In this document: positions 1-12,700 of the stretch, piece after piece
How the letters are laid out: each line of letters starts with the position of its first letter
Position numbering within the stretch: position 1 is the stretch's first letter
Source: Bolinopsis microptera
Lineage: Eukaryota; Ctenophora; Tentaculata; Lobata; Bolinopsidae
Direction of reading: 5' to 3'
Length of the DNA: 64,000 bases
NCBI RefSeq assembly: GCF_026151205.1
Contig: NC_087082.1
Location: forward strand, 9,370,901-9,434,900
The notes under the pieces: generated by a model
What the model saw: the letters and a program-made list of their open reading frames with translations, nothing else
What the model was told of the DNA's origin: nothing
Database searches by the model: none
Position numbers and translations under genes: made by a program

Positions 1-3000
1 TTAGACAGCTTCACATGATAAATTTCAGTAACACTATTAGGTTTAACCCCTTTAATCGCGACCACCTATCAAATCAAATAGGTGATCATGATGATACTGA
101 TGCTGATTTGAATCCATGGGAAACAACGTCTAGTCTTCTAAATAACTGCAAATATTATACCGCGAACGCAATCAAAAATACGAAGGAGTATGAATTAAAA
201 GTTTTCTCGCTAAACGTTAGGTCACTTAATGGGAAAATTGAAGAATTTCGGGAGAATATAGATCAATACACAAAATACGACGTTCTCTGCTTCAATGAAA
301 CAAATTGTAACACGGAATGTTTGCCTTTTCAGGGAGAGGAGCTCGAACTAGACGGTTTCTATCCACCGTATGTTCAGACTCCCGCTAGAGCGTCAAATCG
401 TGGTGGAGGATTAGTCATATATGTTAACAAAAAACTATGTGAATTATCTGACATAAACGTTAAGAGCGCTCTATGTTGCCACGATAATCCTAAGATAGGA
501 GAATTCTTGGTTGCAGAACTTACCTTGAAAGGGCACAAAAACGCGTTAATCTGTAATATATATCGCTCTCCAAGTGGGGACTTGAATGGTTTCCTTGAAC
601 AATTGAAAATTTTCCTCCGTAACTTAGCAAGACATCGAAACAAAAATATCATACTGGCCGGTGATACTAACATAGACCTACTAGATTACGGGAAAATAGA
701 CTCTGTTACTAAGTATGTGGACACTTTAGCAGAGCACGGATTCGCTCCTGTGATATCAAGACCAACTAGAGTCACAGATCACAGTGCGACTATCATTGAC
801 CATATTTTCGTCAATAATTGCCACGCTGTTACAAAATCGGGAGTAATTTCTGAATCAATCTCTGACCACTTGGCAACTTTTGTCACAATTATGGTTGATC
901 AGAATAGGCTCAGTTGTAAACTTCAAGAAGATACAACAGAAACATCTTCTCGAGTAATAAACGATGACAGTATCAAAAAGTTCGAGAACGACATTTCTGC
1001 GGTAGACTGGAACTTGGTTAATAACTATGATTCTGTAGATGAAAAATTTGAGGCTTTCGATAAAAAATATAGTGAACTATACGACCGAAATTTCCCAATT
1101 AAGGCAAAAAAGAGTAAACCAGGCCGCCGTAAAAACACAAAGCCGTGGATCCAAGAATGGTTACGGTGCGCATGTGATCGCAAAAATAAATTTTATGAAG
1201 ATTTTGTCACAAACCCGACCACTGAAAATGATATTAGGTACAAGAAAATGAAGAAATTTGTGAATAAACACGTGGATAAGGCCAAAAACAAATATTACAA
1301 CGCGTACTTTACAAAATATTCTAGCGACAGCAGAAAACAATGGCAAATGGTTAATAACTTGTTAAACAGAAAGAAAAAAGGCAAAATTAAGATAAACAAA
1401 ATTAACTATAATGGGAGCGAGATAACAGATTCTCAGCAAATTGCGAATAGCTTCAATGACTATTTCTGCAATATAGCTGAGACTCTTAAGAGAGAAAATG
1501 GTCTCGTATGCTCCGAGGGCCGGACTATCGTAACAGAAACTCAAGATAGCAGATGCCAGCGGAGCATGAATCTAGAAGATTCGTCCGCATCAGAAATAAT
1601 TGAAATAGTTAAGGGTTTGAAGATTAAGTCGACTTCTGATATGAGTATACTTCCCCTGAAAAAAGTGAGCAATATACTTGCACCAGTGCTTAGCTGCCTA
1701 GTCTCTGCGTCTCTACATCAGGGGAAGTTTCCACATAAATTGAAAATCGCGAAAGTAATTCCACTTCACAAAGGTGGGTCACGTGCTGAAGTTTCAAACT
1801 ATCGACCTATCTCACTACTCTCATGTTTCTCAAAAATCTTTGAAAAAATTATGCAAGCGCGACTATTAGATCACTTAAAGACAGAGAAAATCCTATTTGA
1901 CTCTCAATACGGATTTCGGGCTGGGCATAGCTGCGAACATGCTTTACTAGAAGCCCAAAACCATATTCACAGGGCACTAGAAAAAAAGCAGGTCACAGCA
2001 CTGCTTCTATTGGACTACAGCAAGGCCTTTGACATGGTTGACAGCAGTATTCTTCTGAGAAAACTTGAGCACTATGGAGTTCGGGGGTTGGCTTTATCTT
2101 GGTTTGACTCATATCTAACCGATAGAGAGCAATACGTGAGCGTCAACAACTGCAAGTCCTCTCACCTCAAACTTAACTACGGAGTTCCACAGGGCTCCAT
2201 TCTCGGACCAATTCTGTTCATAATTTACATCAACGACCTTCCTCAGATTAGTAATTTAGCTAAACATATTTATTTCGCTGACGACGCAAACCTAATAATA
2301 AGTACAGATACTTTTGAACAACTTAATGCAATGGTGAATGAGATTCTGACTTTGATAATTGATTGGGCTACTAATAACGGGCTTAAATTAAATGCTAGCA
2401 AAACTAAATATATGATCTTTACAAATAAGAAAACTGAGGATATAGAAATCTACATGGGAGGTGAACGACTAAAGCAAAGTTATCACGAAAAGTTTCTTGG
2501 CGTGATCATTGATACCAAGCTAAATTGGGCCCACCACATTAGACATTTAGCCACTAAAGTATCTAGAAATGCGGGCATTCTCTACAAACTCAAAGGCTCA
2601 GTACCTAACAAAGCACTCAAGTTGATATACAACAGCTTTGTTCAGTCTCACTTGTACTATTGCTGCACAGTTTGGGGAACAAGATCGCTAAACTCCGTTA
2701 AAAGAGTCTTCTCGGCCCAGAAAAAGGGCATTCGCGCTGCAGATAACCAATACCACCGCTATTTTTATGACAAAGATCTGAATAGCACACCTTCACACAC
2801 AAAGGAAATTTTCAATAAACTAGAAGTATTAGCTTTACCGAACGTGATAGCTAAATGTATATTATGCTTAATGCACAAAGTTTATTCTAACACTGCACCA
2901 CCAAATATTATAAGAATGTTCACTGTTTCAAACTTAAACGCACCTAGAAGAGAACCTGAGTTCTTTGCAGTACCATTTAACCGTTTATGTAATTCAGACA

Positions 3001-3595
3001 AGAGCATTTCTTACATTGGGCCTAAGTTATATAACAAAACAGTCAACATCATTAACAAGGACATAAAATACGTCACCACTTGCCTACAAGACAAATTCCT
3101 AAATTCATTCAAGTCTACAGTCAGCAAGCATGTGCTTACTGCACAAGCACTTAACCCGGATGACAAGGACTGGAACAACTCAAATTTCGTACTTTTAGAA
3201 ATTTAAATAATTTGGTACAACATACGTTGATCATAATAACGAGCAACAAAACTTTAACCTCATAACGAAATATGACTATCTTCGAGCATTTTTTACAATG
3301 CTATCGCTACAGCGCAATTTCACTGTCATTTACAACTTTTAAAAGATAAAAATATCACCGCGCATTCTTCAGACCCTGTGTCGCTGTTCTAAATTTATGT
3401 CAAGAGATAAGAGTTATTTCAAATTCTTAATAGTACTATTTAAATTTGCTAATTGCGTAATCATATTTTATACATTATTAATATTTTATACATTGTGTGC
3501 ATATATTTATATTTGATTGTAATTAAAGATTTTAAGGCGTTAGTGCCGAGTAATGCCTTCGGGTAGTGCTCCTCAATCAATCAATCAATCAATCA
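1..3595 (+). mobile_element. LINE (CR1/jockey-type non-LTR retrotransposon), 5' end outside window
   Basis: A non-LTR retrotransposon whose endonuclease-reverse transcriptase reading frame is open from the left window edge to 3206. A roughly 390-bp AT-rich 3' UTR follows. It ends with a short hairpin (AGGCGTTA pairing imperfectly with TAATGCCT near 3533-3556) and a tail of tandem TCAA units ending about 3595, typical of CR1/L2-group LINE tails, where such hairpins are recognised by the reverse transcriptase. The element lies just downstream of the 3' end of the prolyl endopeptidase gene and points toward it. Clade assignment (CR1 group, possibly Daphne/Rex1-like) is inference from domain order and lack of RNase H. 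Confidence 0.9.
15..3206 (+). CDS. LINE ORF2: AP endonuclease and reverse transcriptase, apparently intact
   Basis: 1063 codons without a stop. The frame is still open upstream of the ATG at 15, so the true start may lie outside the window. Residues about 65-290 form an APE-type endonuclease (SLNVRSLNG, FNET, AGDTNID, SDHLAT). Residues about 530-820 form a reverse transcriptase with YRPISLLS, the DYSKAFD motif, GVPQGSILGPILF and the catalytic YFADDAN near residue 753. The C-terminal region carries the LINE thumb and tail (YYCCTVWG). The protein would nick target DNA and reverse transcribe its own RNA. No frame breaks are visible, so it looks recently inserted and possibly active; no ORF1 is in the window. 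Confidence 0.92.
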   Translation: MINFSNTIRFNPFNRDHLSNQIGDHDDTDADLNPWETTSSLLNNCKYYTANAIKNTKEYELKVFSLNVRSLNGKIEEFRENIDQYTKYDVLCFNETNCNTECLPFQGEELELDGFYPPYVQTPARASNRGGGLVIYVNKKLCELSDINVKSALCCHDNPKIGEFLVAELTLKGHKNALICNIYRSPSGDLNGFLEQLKIFLRNLARHRNKNIILAGDTNIDLLDYGKIDSVTKYVDTLAEHGFAPVISRPTRVTDHSATIIDHIFVNNCHAVTKSGVISESISDHLATFVTIMVDQNRLSCKLQEDTTETSSRVINDDSIKKFENDISAVDWNLVNNYDSVDEKFEAFDKKYSELYDRNFPIKAKKSKPGRRKNTKPWIQEWLRCACDRKNKFYEDFVTNPTTENDIRYKKMKKFVNKHVDKAKNKYYNAYFTKYSSDSRKQWQMVNNLLNRKKKGKIKINKINYNGSEITDSQQIANSFNDYFCNIAETLKRENGLVCSEGRTIVTETQDSRCQRSMNLEDSSASEIIEIVKGLKIKSTSDMSILPLKKVSNILAPVLSCLVSASLHQGKFPHKLKIAKVIPLHKGGSRAEVSNYRPISLLSCFSKIFEKIMQARLLDHLKTEKILFDSQYGFRAGHSCEHALLEAQNHIHRALEKKQVTALLLLDYSKAFDMVDSSILLRKLEHYGVRGLALSWFDSYLTDREQYVSVNNCKSSHLKLNYGVPQGSILGPILFIIYINDLPQISNLAKHIYFADDANLIISTDTFEQLNAMVNEILTLIIDWATNNGLKLNASKTKYMIFTNKKTEDIEIYMGGERLKQSYHEKFLGVIIDTKLNWAHHIRHLATKVSRNAGILYKLKGSVPNKALKLIYNSFVQSHLYYCCTVWGTRSLNSVKRVFSAQKKGIRAADNQYHRYFYDKDLNSTPSHTKEIFNKLEVLALPNVIAKCILCLMHKVYSNTAPPNIIRMFTVSNLNAPRREPEFFAVPFNRLCNSDKSISYIGPKLYNKTVNIINKDIKYVTTCLQDKFLNSFKSTVSKHVLTAQALNPDDKDWNNSNFVLLEI

Positions 3596-3696
3596 CTAAG
3601 AACCCAAAAGTTTAAAAAGTAAATTTAAATTATTAGGGCATAAGAGAAGCTAGAAAAGGAATCGTGAAGGACCCGCCTTGTTTAATAAGGACTAAA

Positions 3697-3702
3697 TTTA
3701 AT
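3697..3702 (-). terminator. candidate poly(A) signal of prolyl endopeptidase gene
   Basis: ATTAAA on the minus strand, 53-58 bases past the prolyl endopeptidase stop codon. This is the common variant polyadenylation hexamer; no experimental support. Confidence 0.4.
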
Positions 3703-3754
3703 CTACCCGACTTTAGAAGTTGAAATTAGAAATTTTCAAGATCAAATATCCCAC

Positions 3755-6700
3755 TTATTGGTGCCATTCTGCACCCAATTGAGCGGCAATGAAAGCATAA
3801 CAATCAGCAGTCTCAATTAACCGCTTGGCAGTTGGTTTGCCAGCGCCGTGTCCCGACTTTGTATCGACTCTGATGAGGAGCGGGTTAGGATTGCTAGCTC
3901 CCAGCTTGTGCTGGAGGGTAGCTATGAACTTGAGGGAGTGAAGAGGTACGACCCTGTCATCGTGGTCCCCCGTCAGGAGCAGAGTAGCGGGGTAAGTGCC
4001 GGTGTCTGGGATGTTGTGGAGAGGACTGTAACTTTTTACCCACTTCCACTCATCTTCCTTCTCGGGATTCCCGAACTCTGTCATCCAGGCGTGCCCTGAG
4101 AGGATATGACTATTAGAGCTAAGCTTTTAATGTAAATCTTACTGGGATTATGCTCAAGTGAAATGGTGAAACTGTAAAAAATTTTAAAACAATTTATATC
4201 TTTATTTGATTATGCCAAATATTAATAACTAATTATCATTACCTATGGTGAACTTCTGGAAGCGGTACATATCCAGGACTCCCACGTGACAAATCACGGC
4301 TCCGAACAGGTCAGGGCGCTGGTTGGCGCACGCTGCCACTAGCAGGCCGCCGTTACTGCCGCCCTCAATCGCCAACCTGGTGTGAGAAAAGAGCTTACAA
4401 TATAAAGTGTCATAAAGCTACGACCATGACGTACAGGATAATCGGGACTACAGAACAGTGACAGCACAAGTGCGCCGTATGATGCACTCAGTCTACAACA
4501 ACACTCTATCTGCCACTACAAGCACCATGATGCCGCCCACAGCCCACATTTCCCTAACGTTTTACTGTGTGGACGAGCGGTCAGGTGGCGCCAGTCTGCG
4601 CTGACCTCCACACCGCACTCATCCGAACTACTTGAACAAGCTATTGATTCTATTGATTATTCAGCAAAATAAAATCTCTGCTAGTTTAGTTAAAAGACAA
4701 ATTGACGCTCAAAATGTGCAGTGATCATTGATTAAACCCGCAGTCAACGTAGTTCACTGTCTAAGGAATAGTACAACACGCATAAAAACAACGGATACTT
4801 CCCACAAAAAGGATTTAAAATATACGTCAGACAAAAGATTCAAAAATAAAATTACAAATTTGATACAATTTTTGAAGTCACAAATTTTCTCGAACTTACT
4901 TTGAGGGAGATGTGTATTTTAGTTTAATGAGCTCCTCTCCGGCGGAGATGAAGTCATCGAACACGTTCTGTTTGTTGGCCAGACTCCCGGCATGGTGCCA
5001 GTCGTTGCCGTACTCTCTGTAACGTGACAGATTAGTGATGTTTTAAAAATCATAACTGGAAGATCAATAGGTTGGTTGCCAGAAAAACGTGTTCCGGTAT
5101 CAATGAATATTATCATTCATTAACATTTAAAAAAATTCTAAGCACTAATAGTAAAATCGAATAAATTATAATAAATTATAAAACTGACCCTCCACCCCGC
5201 ATGTTAACCTCGCAGAACACGCCACCGAGGAACTTGATGAAGATCATCCTGGAGCTGGAGTAAGAGGGGCTAAGAGAGATGTTGAACCCTCCGTAACCGT
5301 ACATCAGGGTAGGATTAGTACCATCTAGCACGAGGTCCTGTGATGGTGGGGATGGTTTTACTATAGCTATTATTATTATTATATCTTCTGGTTCTATTTT
5401 CATGTTTAAAATGAACAATACGAAACACAACGGATTCCAAATCCAATCTAGCCACACTAGACCACATGGAAGAGCACCTCTATAATTGGTACCCAAATTG
5501 TCCCTCAGCCATTATGATTGATATTACATAAACCACCAAACGTACAATCAATTAAAAGATTCAACCCCACAGCCGCACTTTACCTTCTGGTGTGTAACGA
5601 ACATGGGAACTTTGGTCCCGTCTTTGCTGGTGAAGAAGATCTGCTTTGTAACATAGTCTGAACTGACCAGCCCTTTTATGGGAGTCTCTTTGAATACCTG
5701 AAACATGAATCGGTTAGCTAGGATGGGCATTCCAGCAAGTTTTCAAGTTTAAACTTTAAACATCACCTGCAGCCGGTCAATGTGAACCGGATTGTTAATT
5801 TTCAAGTCGTTCACAAGATGTCATTCACAATCAGACGATTCGCAGAATCATCACATTTCCTTTTCCTCAAGTTAAGTATTTAGCTTGGTGCAATTAATTA
5901 AATGAGACTAATTGCGAGAAGAAACGAGGGTGGAACCAGACAATCTGTCGTCTAAACGGTGCAGGATACTCTTTCACGTGACTCAGGATACGCTGCCAGT
6001 TTGAATGAGTGAATCGAAAAATACCTCCAGGATTCAGGAACTGTGCAGATACACTATGACTAAAATGTCGCAGAATTAGTGGGTGGTGGCACGTGGAACG
6101 CAGCACGCGCCAAGACCCGCGTAAATTCCGGTAAAGTGAACAATCGAGCCGGATCTTGTGATTGATGCACAGTTGAGTTAATAAGCATATACTGTATGTG
6201 ATTATGAGGAGAACCTGGCTTTTCTCCTCGTTTACCAATCACGCCTTCTAGTGATTTGTTCTGCAGTTCTAACTTCGGAATGCCGACAAAATCATTTCCA
6301 TCATGGTCGAGCTTGACATGGTTTGGGTGGCTCTATGTAGGCGGTAGAGTTAGACACCTAATATCACAATAATTTCCACAATTAGCAATTTTGTGGAGCG
6401 GAAATATAGAGCCAATTGAGCAATTTGTCGACCATCGAGCATAGTACATATAGAAGCAGGCATGGAGCACCCACTTTCATTCCAGCAACCAACAGATTTA
6501 TTTAGTCCATTAACCAGGATTATTGACTACTGGTCATGGTCTTCATCGGATTAATGTTTTCTTGCCATTTCTTCTATTCAGTTCCATGTTTCAACATTTT
6601 TCATAGGCTAAAATGTGGTCGGGTGCATCGTGGGCACAAACGGCTGTCGTTCTCATACTTTTAGCTGCTTACTTGTTTTAGTCGCTTGTTTTTTAGCCGA

Positions 6701-9700
6701 TCAACAATTTCACAGCAATCAGATAGAGTCAGTCATTACTTTACAGCCGACTAAATGATAGACGATAAAGTTGGTATCGGCATAACCCACAGTACGCAAA
6801 AATAATGAATCAAAACATGAGAATCATACCTTTAAAGGCTAAAACTGGGCTATTTTAGCCGCGAAAGATGTGCTTTTTACTAACACCATTATTTACACGC
6901 ATAAGTTTTTATTTGCTCTTGTTGCAATCGGATCAATACCTCCAGATTGAGTCAAAATTTATGGCTGAATTAATATTATCAAGAATTGGTAAAAAATCAC
7001 TGAAATAATTATTTGTCGCCCATACATTAAGTTTTTAAAAATTTTAGCCAGTGATTACTTTGTAGCCGACTAAATTTTAGCAAATAAAATATGTATCGCC
7101 ACTTCCAAAATTCTATTAAAAGTATACCCGTTACTTAGACAAAATTATTATTTTTCTAGCCAAACAACCGGAAAAGCTCCAGCGATGTAATATCTTAATA
7201 TCTTTCATTCAGGTTTATTTTAAAAACCGTATTGATTTGGAAGTTTAGTTACCCACCATCGTGATCAACTAATATCTTGAAGCTAATATCTAAAGACAGT
7301 GCTGTCATGATTGCTGTTGGGTTAATTTTTGGAGTTTTAGCTGTTCAGATCGCTCTGGTACTGGGTGTTTTACTGTGGCCTAAAAAAGTTGTAAGTATGA
7401 AAATTAATGCAAAACCTGACGCAGAGTTATACATACATAGTTGTTTGAACTTTGAATCAAAGATTTTATATTTATATTTATCATGATGAAATGATTGAGA
7501 ATAATGGAAAATGTCAATCGCTTCTAATTCAGGGTGAAGATGAAGACTCTTACAGAATTACCGGTGGTCACCTTCTTAACAAGACGCTCTAAAAGGAAAT
7601 ACCACAAAGTTGGAACCTATAGCTGGTTATGAAGGTCTCCCAGTAGTGATAGAATCACTAATCACTTTGCACAATAAACAACTCTCTGTTTCTTTTTTGT
7701 TTTTGGGAGCATGCTTGGTTTTAGGGTTTTGTTGATAGCCGTATTTCTTTTGCTAAATCAAAATAGCCATATTTTTTGTTATATAATAAAGAAGTTGTAA
7801 ATTTATAAAAGTAAAATTGAATGAGCTACCTGAGCTGTTAAGTTGTCGTCTCCCTTCGATAAGTCCATACTGTAGATAACACCAGGATTGATAAAGGACA
7901 TGAACTTGAAATATATCTGAAATAAAATGATTGTAAGTACGAAAACTATTCGTGTATTTCCTCCCGTTAAGAAGTTTCAGTTTAATACTCACCAAGAAAA
8001 TAATAATTGGGGTCGGCTCAGAGCACAAGGAAGAGCAGAACGAATCTCTCAATGTTATAAATTGAAAAATAATGGAATCAGCCGGCCGAACTGGATTGAC
8101 AGCTGCCAGCAAATATCAGCAGATCTGCCATGCAGACTCACGAAAGAATCATGGACACTGCCACTGAATCCTTCAGGATCATAAAGTAAACTCACAAAGG
8201 AATCCTGGACTCTGCCACTGTACCCCACGATGGAGCCCGGAGGTAAGTCCACAGCCTGGACTAGAGCTCCTGATTCTAGCTGGTGGATGTAGAGCTTGTT
8301 GACACAGTCCTCAGTGTAACAGGCCACTAACAGGTTACTTCTCACACATGCTATCCAGTCTAACACGCTCTCCTTCTCTGGGATTATGTCTTTCCAGTTC
8401 TCCTGAGAATATTGTCATTTTGTTACATTGTTACAGTTGAAGCTTATCTTTTCTAGAGAATTCTATATCAGAATTCTGATTTATTGGTTAGAAAATGCCA
8501 TGCACAACTCCAGATATTAATCATTAAGTCTTCTATTTTAATAATCTCTCTTTGACAGTGGTAAATGAATGGTTAAACGGCTGCCATAGCTGAAATATAT
8601 GGACTCCTTTCTGTTAAAATGCTGCGGTGAAATTGTATTTTTAGTAGTTTAGAATTGTGTGAAGGTTGCCGGAAATTAAGAAAGGCAGTGAGATACTTTT
8701 TATCTGTCTGTATTTTACAATTAGGTTAATTAAGTTTTAAGGAGCGGTACGACTTTCGAGTAATAGTGGATGAATTGCCCGACTGAACCAATTTCATTCC
8801 ACGTTGTGAACTTCAACCAACCATGGTCAGCTAAGGGCCCAACATTAGGTCATCACTTCTTTGGAACCGGAATATTACTGAATTCTTTACTTGAGTAGCT
8901 ACAATGACTTCAGGTTGTAAAAAATAAAAATGACGTCACCCAAATTTTAGTATGAAATATTTATAAATTCTGACCACCGTTTTTATACCTGTGAGGGGTT
9001 GTCCAAATCGATAGAAATGAGCTTGTAACGATCAGCTTTAAGGTTTGTCTTGAGATAGAAAACTCTTCCATTATTTGCAATATACTGAAAAGTATGACTT
9101 CATCAATAAGATAATCACAACAAAATACTGATCGCTAAACGAACCATTCCTTTTGTCGAAATCTCAAAAAGCTTTACTTTATAATTATCACAGAAAAATA
9201 ACCTACAACCATGATCAATAAAAAACTCACATCATATTCAGCCTCGAAGTTGTCGGCTATTTTAGTGAAGTTGAACTGGTGAGGTAAACCCTGGTCGGGG
9301 AGGTCGTGGACCCAGTACTTGTTAACCGGTTCACAACCGTTGCTGATGGACAGTAGGAGCACCTTACCACAGTCTGATACTTCACATCCTCTGATAAAAT
9401 ATAAGGTTCTAAAAAGGGACTTAAATGGACGAATAAAATGCCAATTTTGTTGTTTTTATATTGACGGGATCACGATTCGCGGAGGAATTTGACAAAAGGA
9501 AAAACAACTGCAGACTTACGGCATCCACTGGGGTTCGTCAGGTAGCTCCAAAACTAACACATCATCTGACTGAGAGGTGCCTAGACGGTGGTAGTACAGC
9601 TGAAATAGAATCTGGCGTCAGATTGGATATAGAAAAGAAATGAGTTTTATTTCTAAACAATTGTAAAAATGATGCATTGCTCGACAGGAGCGAGCGCGGA

Positions 9701-12700
9701 ACTATTACTCCTTACGTTGGTTACAGACGTTTACCAACCTTTGGACACCATGTACAGATGTTTTATCTCCGTTGTCCCATAGGCCCAAAGTTACAAGCTA
9801 GCTGGCTAAATGTTGGAAAAAAAGTAACTATGGTCTAAAAAGATCAACAACACTTAAGAAGATATATGCAAAACTGTCTTTGCCCAGCACATTTCTACAA
9901 AGATGGAGTTACTTAACAACTACCACTAAAATAATGAGCGTTCAATCGAAGGCCGCAGTGACTAATTCGACTTTTTCAGAGATGAATGAACATTCAAAAT
10001 TAGACACCTTCTGATGAATGTTGGAGTTAGTTTCAGTTCCCAAGTCTGAAGTTGCTGCTTTGGGGTACTTGTTGTAGAAGAGTCCTGTTACAATAACTTG
10101 TTAACAAGGCTGGGTTAACAAAATCATTCTAGCAATAACCGAAATTTATGTTGTTTAAATGCTGTGTAGATTTGAGTGGAAATCATAATTGTAATAATAT
10201 GATAATATGATCCAAACCTTTGTTATCGTGAGTCCAAGAGAGACAGGAGAATTTAACATGCTCCAAAACATCTTTTAACTGCTCTTTAGTATCGGTCTTC
10301 ATAAACTGAAATATTATATCAGAGGACCAGTACTTGAGCGGGTAAAAACAAGAAAAACATCACCACTCATCCCCGGTCCCTCATTTGTTTCAAAATAACA
10401 ACCCAACTATATGTCATAACTACTACAGTACCCAGTACCCACTCACCTTAACAGTTTTCCAGTCACTGCCAGACACGCTGATGGTGTAAGCCATGATCTT
10501 GCCGTCCTCGGAGAAGCTCTTGCATCCAACTGAAACTGTTCCATCTTCTGACAAGGTATTCGGGTCTAGAAATACCTCTCCTGGACTTTCTGGGCTATCT
10601 TGCTGGTAGAGGACACTGGGGACAAAGGAAGGTTTACGTAAGAGGGATATAGTTATCCATCTGAATTTATTTGTCCTAGAATATACTTAGAGAAATTAAC
10701 CAATTAATTATTGTCATATTAATTTTTCCTTAGATTTTGTGAACGTCAAAAATGATTTATTTTAAAAACGAATTGATATGATAATTTAGATTCAATAAAG
10801 GAAACACGAATGGAGTTGTATCAAACGATCAAAAAAAGTTTATCGATAGCCAACAAAATCTTAAAAAACCTAGTATAGTAACTTAATAAAAAAAATCTTT
10901 ACATAAACTGAAATTCGTTTAGGATCAGTGTTCTTCACCGTGGAAGTTCAAGTCTGGGGCGGCATATGGCCAAAACCGATCCGGCGTTTAACTTCATTTA
11001 TTCAGTTCATATTCGTAAGGAGAATTGATAGTGAACTCATCAAATTTAAACATTGAACTTAAATAAGGTGAACTTAAGTCCTGGGAAATTTGAAAAGTTG
11101 ACATCGATAGTTCATCATTAACAGTTCAACTCCACCGTTCTGAACTGAGAGGGTAAGAATTTCGGGAAAGAATCTGCATTCCTGCTTTCTCGCCTTAGAT
11201 CACGTAGTTTCACGCCGCGGCGCAACAGCTCGCACGGTCCCAGAGTATTTTGGCACGCCCACTTTCCTGTGAAATTTTGGGCAAAGTTCCTTCTGCACGT
11301 TTCACAGCTATTTGTTTGTTCTTCATTTTCAGTGGTTTGAAAAGTTTCATCAATTGTTTGTGAAGCTCCATCAGTGGTTTGAACAGTTTGAGAAGCGTTA
11401 TCAGTGGTTTGAACAGCTCCCTTGGTTTGAACAGCTCCCTTGATTCGAACAGGCACCTTGGTTTGAACAGCTCCCTTGGTTTGATCAGCTACCTTGGTTT
11501 GAACAGCTCCCTTGGTTTGAACAACTGCCTTGTTTCGAACAGGCACCTTGGTTTGAACGGCTCCCTTGGTTTGAACAGCTCCCTTGGTTTGAACTGCTTC
11601 AGTAATTTGAACAGCTCCCTTGGTTTGAACAGCTTCCTTGGTTTGAACAGCTCCATTGGTTTGAACAGCTCTCTTGGATTGAACAGCTCCCTTGATCTGA
11701 TCAGCTCCCTTTGTTTGAACAGCTTCCTTGGTTTGAACAACTCCATTGGTTTGAACAGCTCCCTTGGTTTGAACAGCTCCCTTGGATTGAACAGCCCCCT
11801 TGGTCTGATCAGCTCCCTTGGTTTGAACAGCTTCCTTGGTTCGATCAGCTCCCTTGGTTTGAACAGCTCCCTTGATCTGATCAGCTCCCTTGGTCTGATC
11901 AGCTCCCTTGGTTCGAACAACCTCTATGGTCTGAACAGCTCCATCGGTATGAATTCCTTCAGTGGTCTGAACAGCTCCTTCGGTACGAACTCCTTCAGTG
12001 GTCTGAACAGCTCCATTGCTTTGAACAACTTCTATGGCTTGAACAGCTCCCTTAGTCTGGACTGTTCCCTTGGTTTGAACTGCTAGTGCTCCATTGCTTT
12101 GAACAACTCCATTGGTATGAACTGCTTCAGTTGTTTCAACAGCTCCCTTGGTTGGAACAGCTCCATTGGTTTCAACAGCTCCCTTGGTTTGGACATCTCC
12201 ATTGATTTGAACAACTCCATTGGTATGAACTGCTTCATACCAATGGGGGGTTTGCGGTTTTGTAAGTTGTTCAATCAAAGACCTATCGAGCGATTTCCTT
12301 TCTTCTAAATAGTGGAACACAGCTTTGGATCGTGCTAAAAACTCTTCCCTTTCCGTCCAAGTGAGAGACTTTTTAGCTGGGTTGTGCTGTAGTTCATCCC
12401 TTACCTTCCCAATATTCTTGCTGATGATATCCTGTACTGACTTGTGCAGACTAGATGATTTCAGCAGTTTGTATAGAGAGTTTTTCCCGGTTTTCTCGCG
12501 AAGGAAATCCTTTTTAATGGCGTCTGCTATAAGCTGGGTCACCTTGACGGTCAGGGCTAAATCATCTTCAATTTTATCGAGGCTCTCCAAGTCTATCATT
12601 ACACAAGTAAAATCTCGACCACTTGACAACTACGCAACATGTACAACACTAACGGGGAAAGAATGTTTGTGACTCTGTTTGAGGAGATCCAGTCCTATTT

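Noticed and set aside
5894-6242. Two overlapping minus frames of 60-114 residues
   Set aside because: No domain, no splice context, inside PREP intron 10.
11379-12308. Plus-strand 235-residue frame and other frames across the hexapeptide repeat
   Set aside because: An 18-bp unit keeps all stop-free frames open; only one minus frame has unique coding ends.
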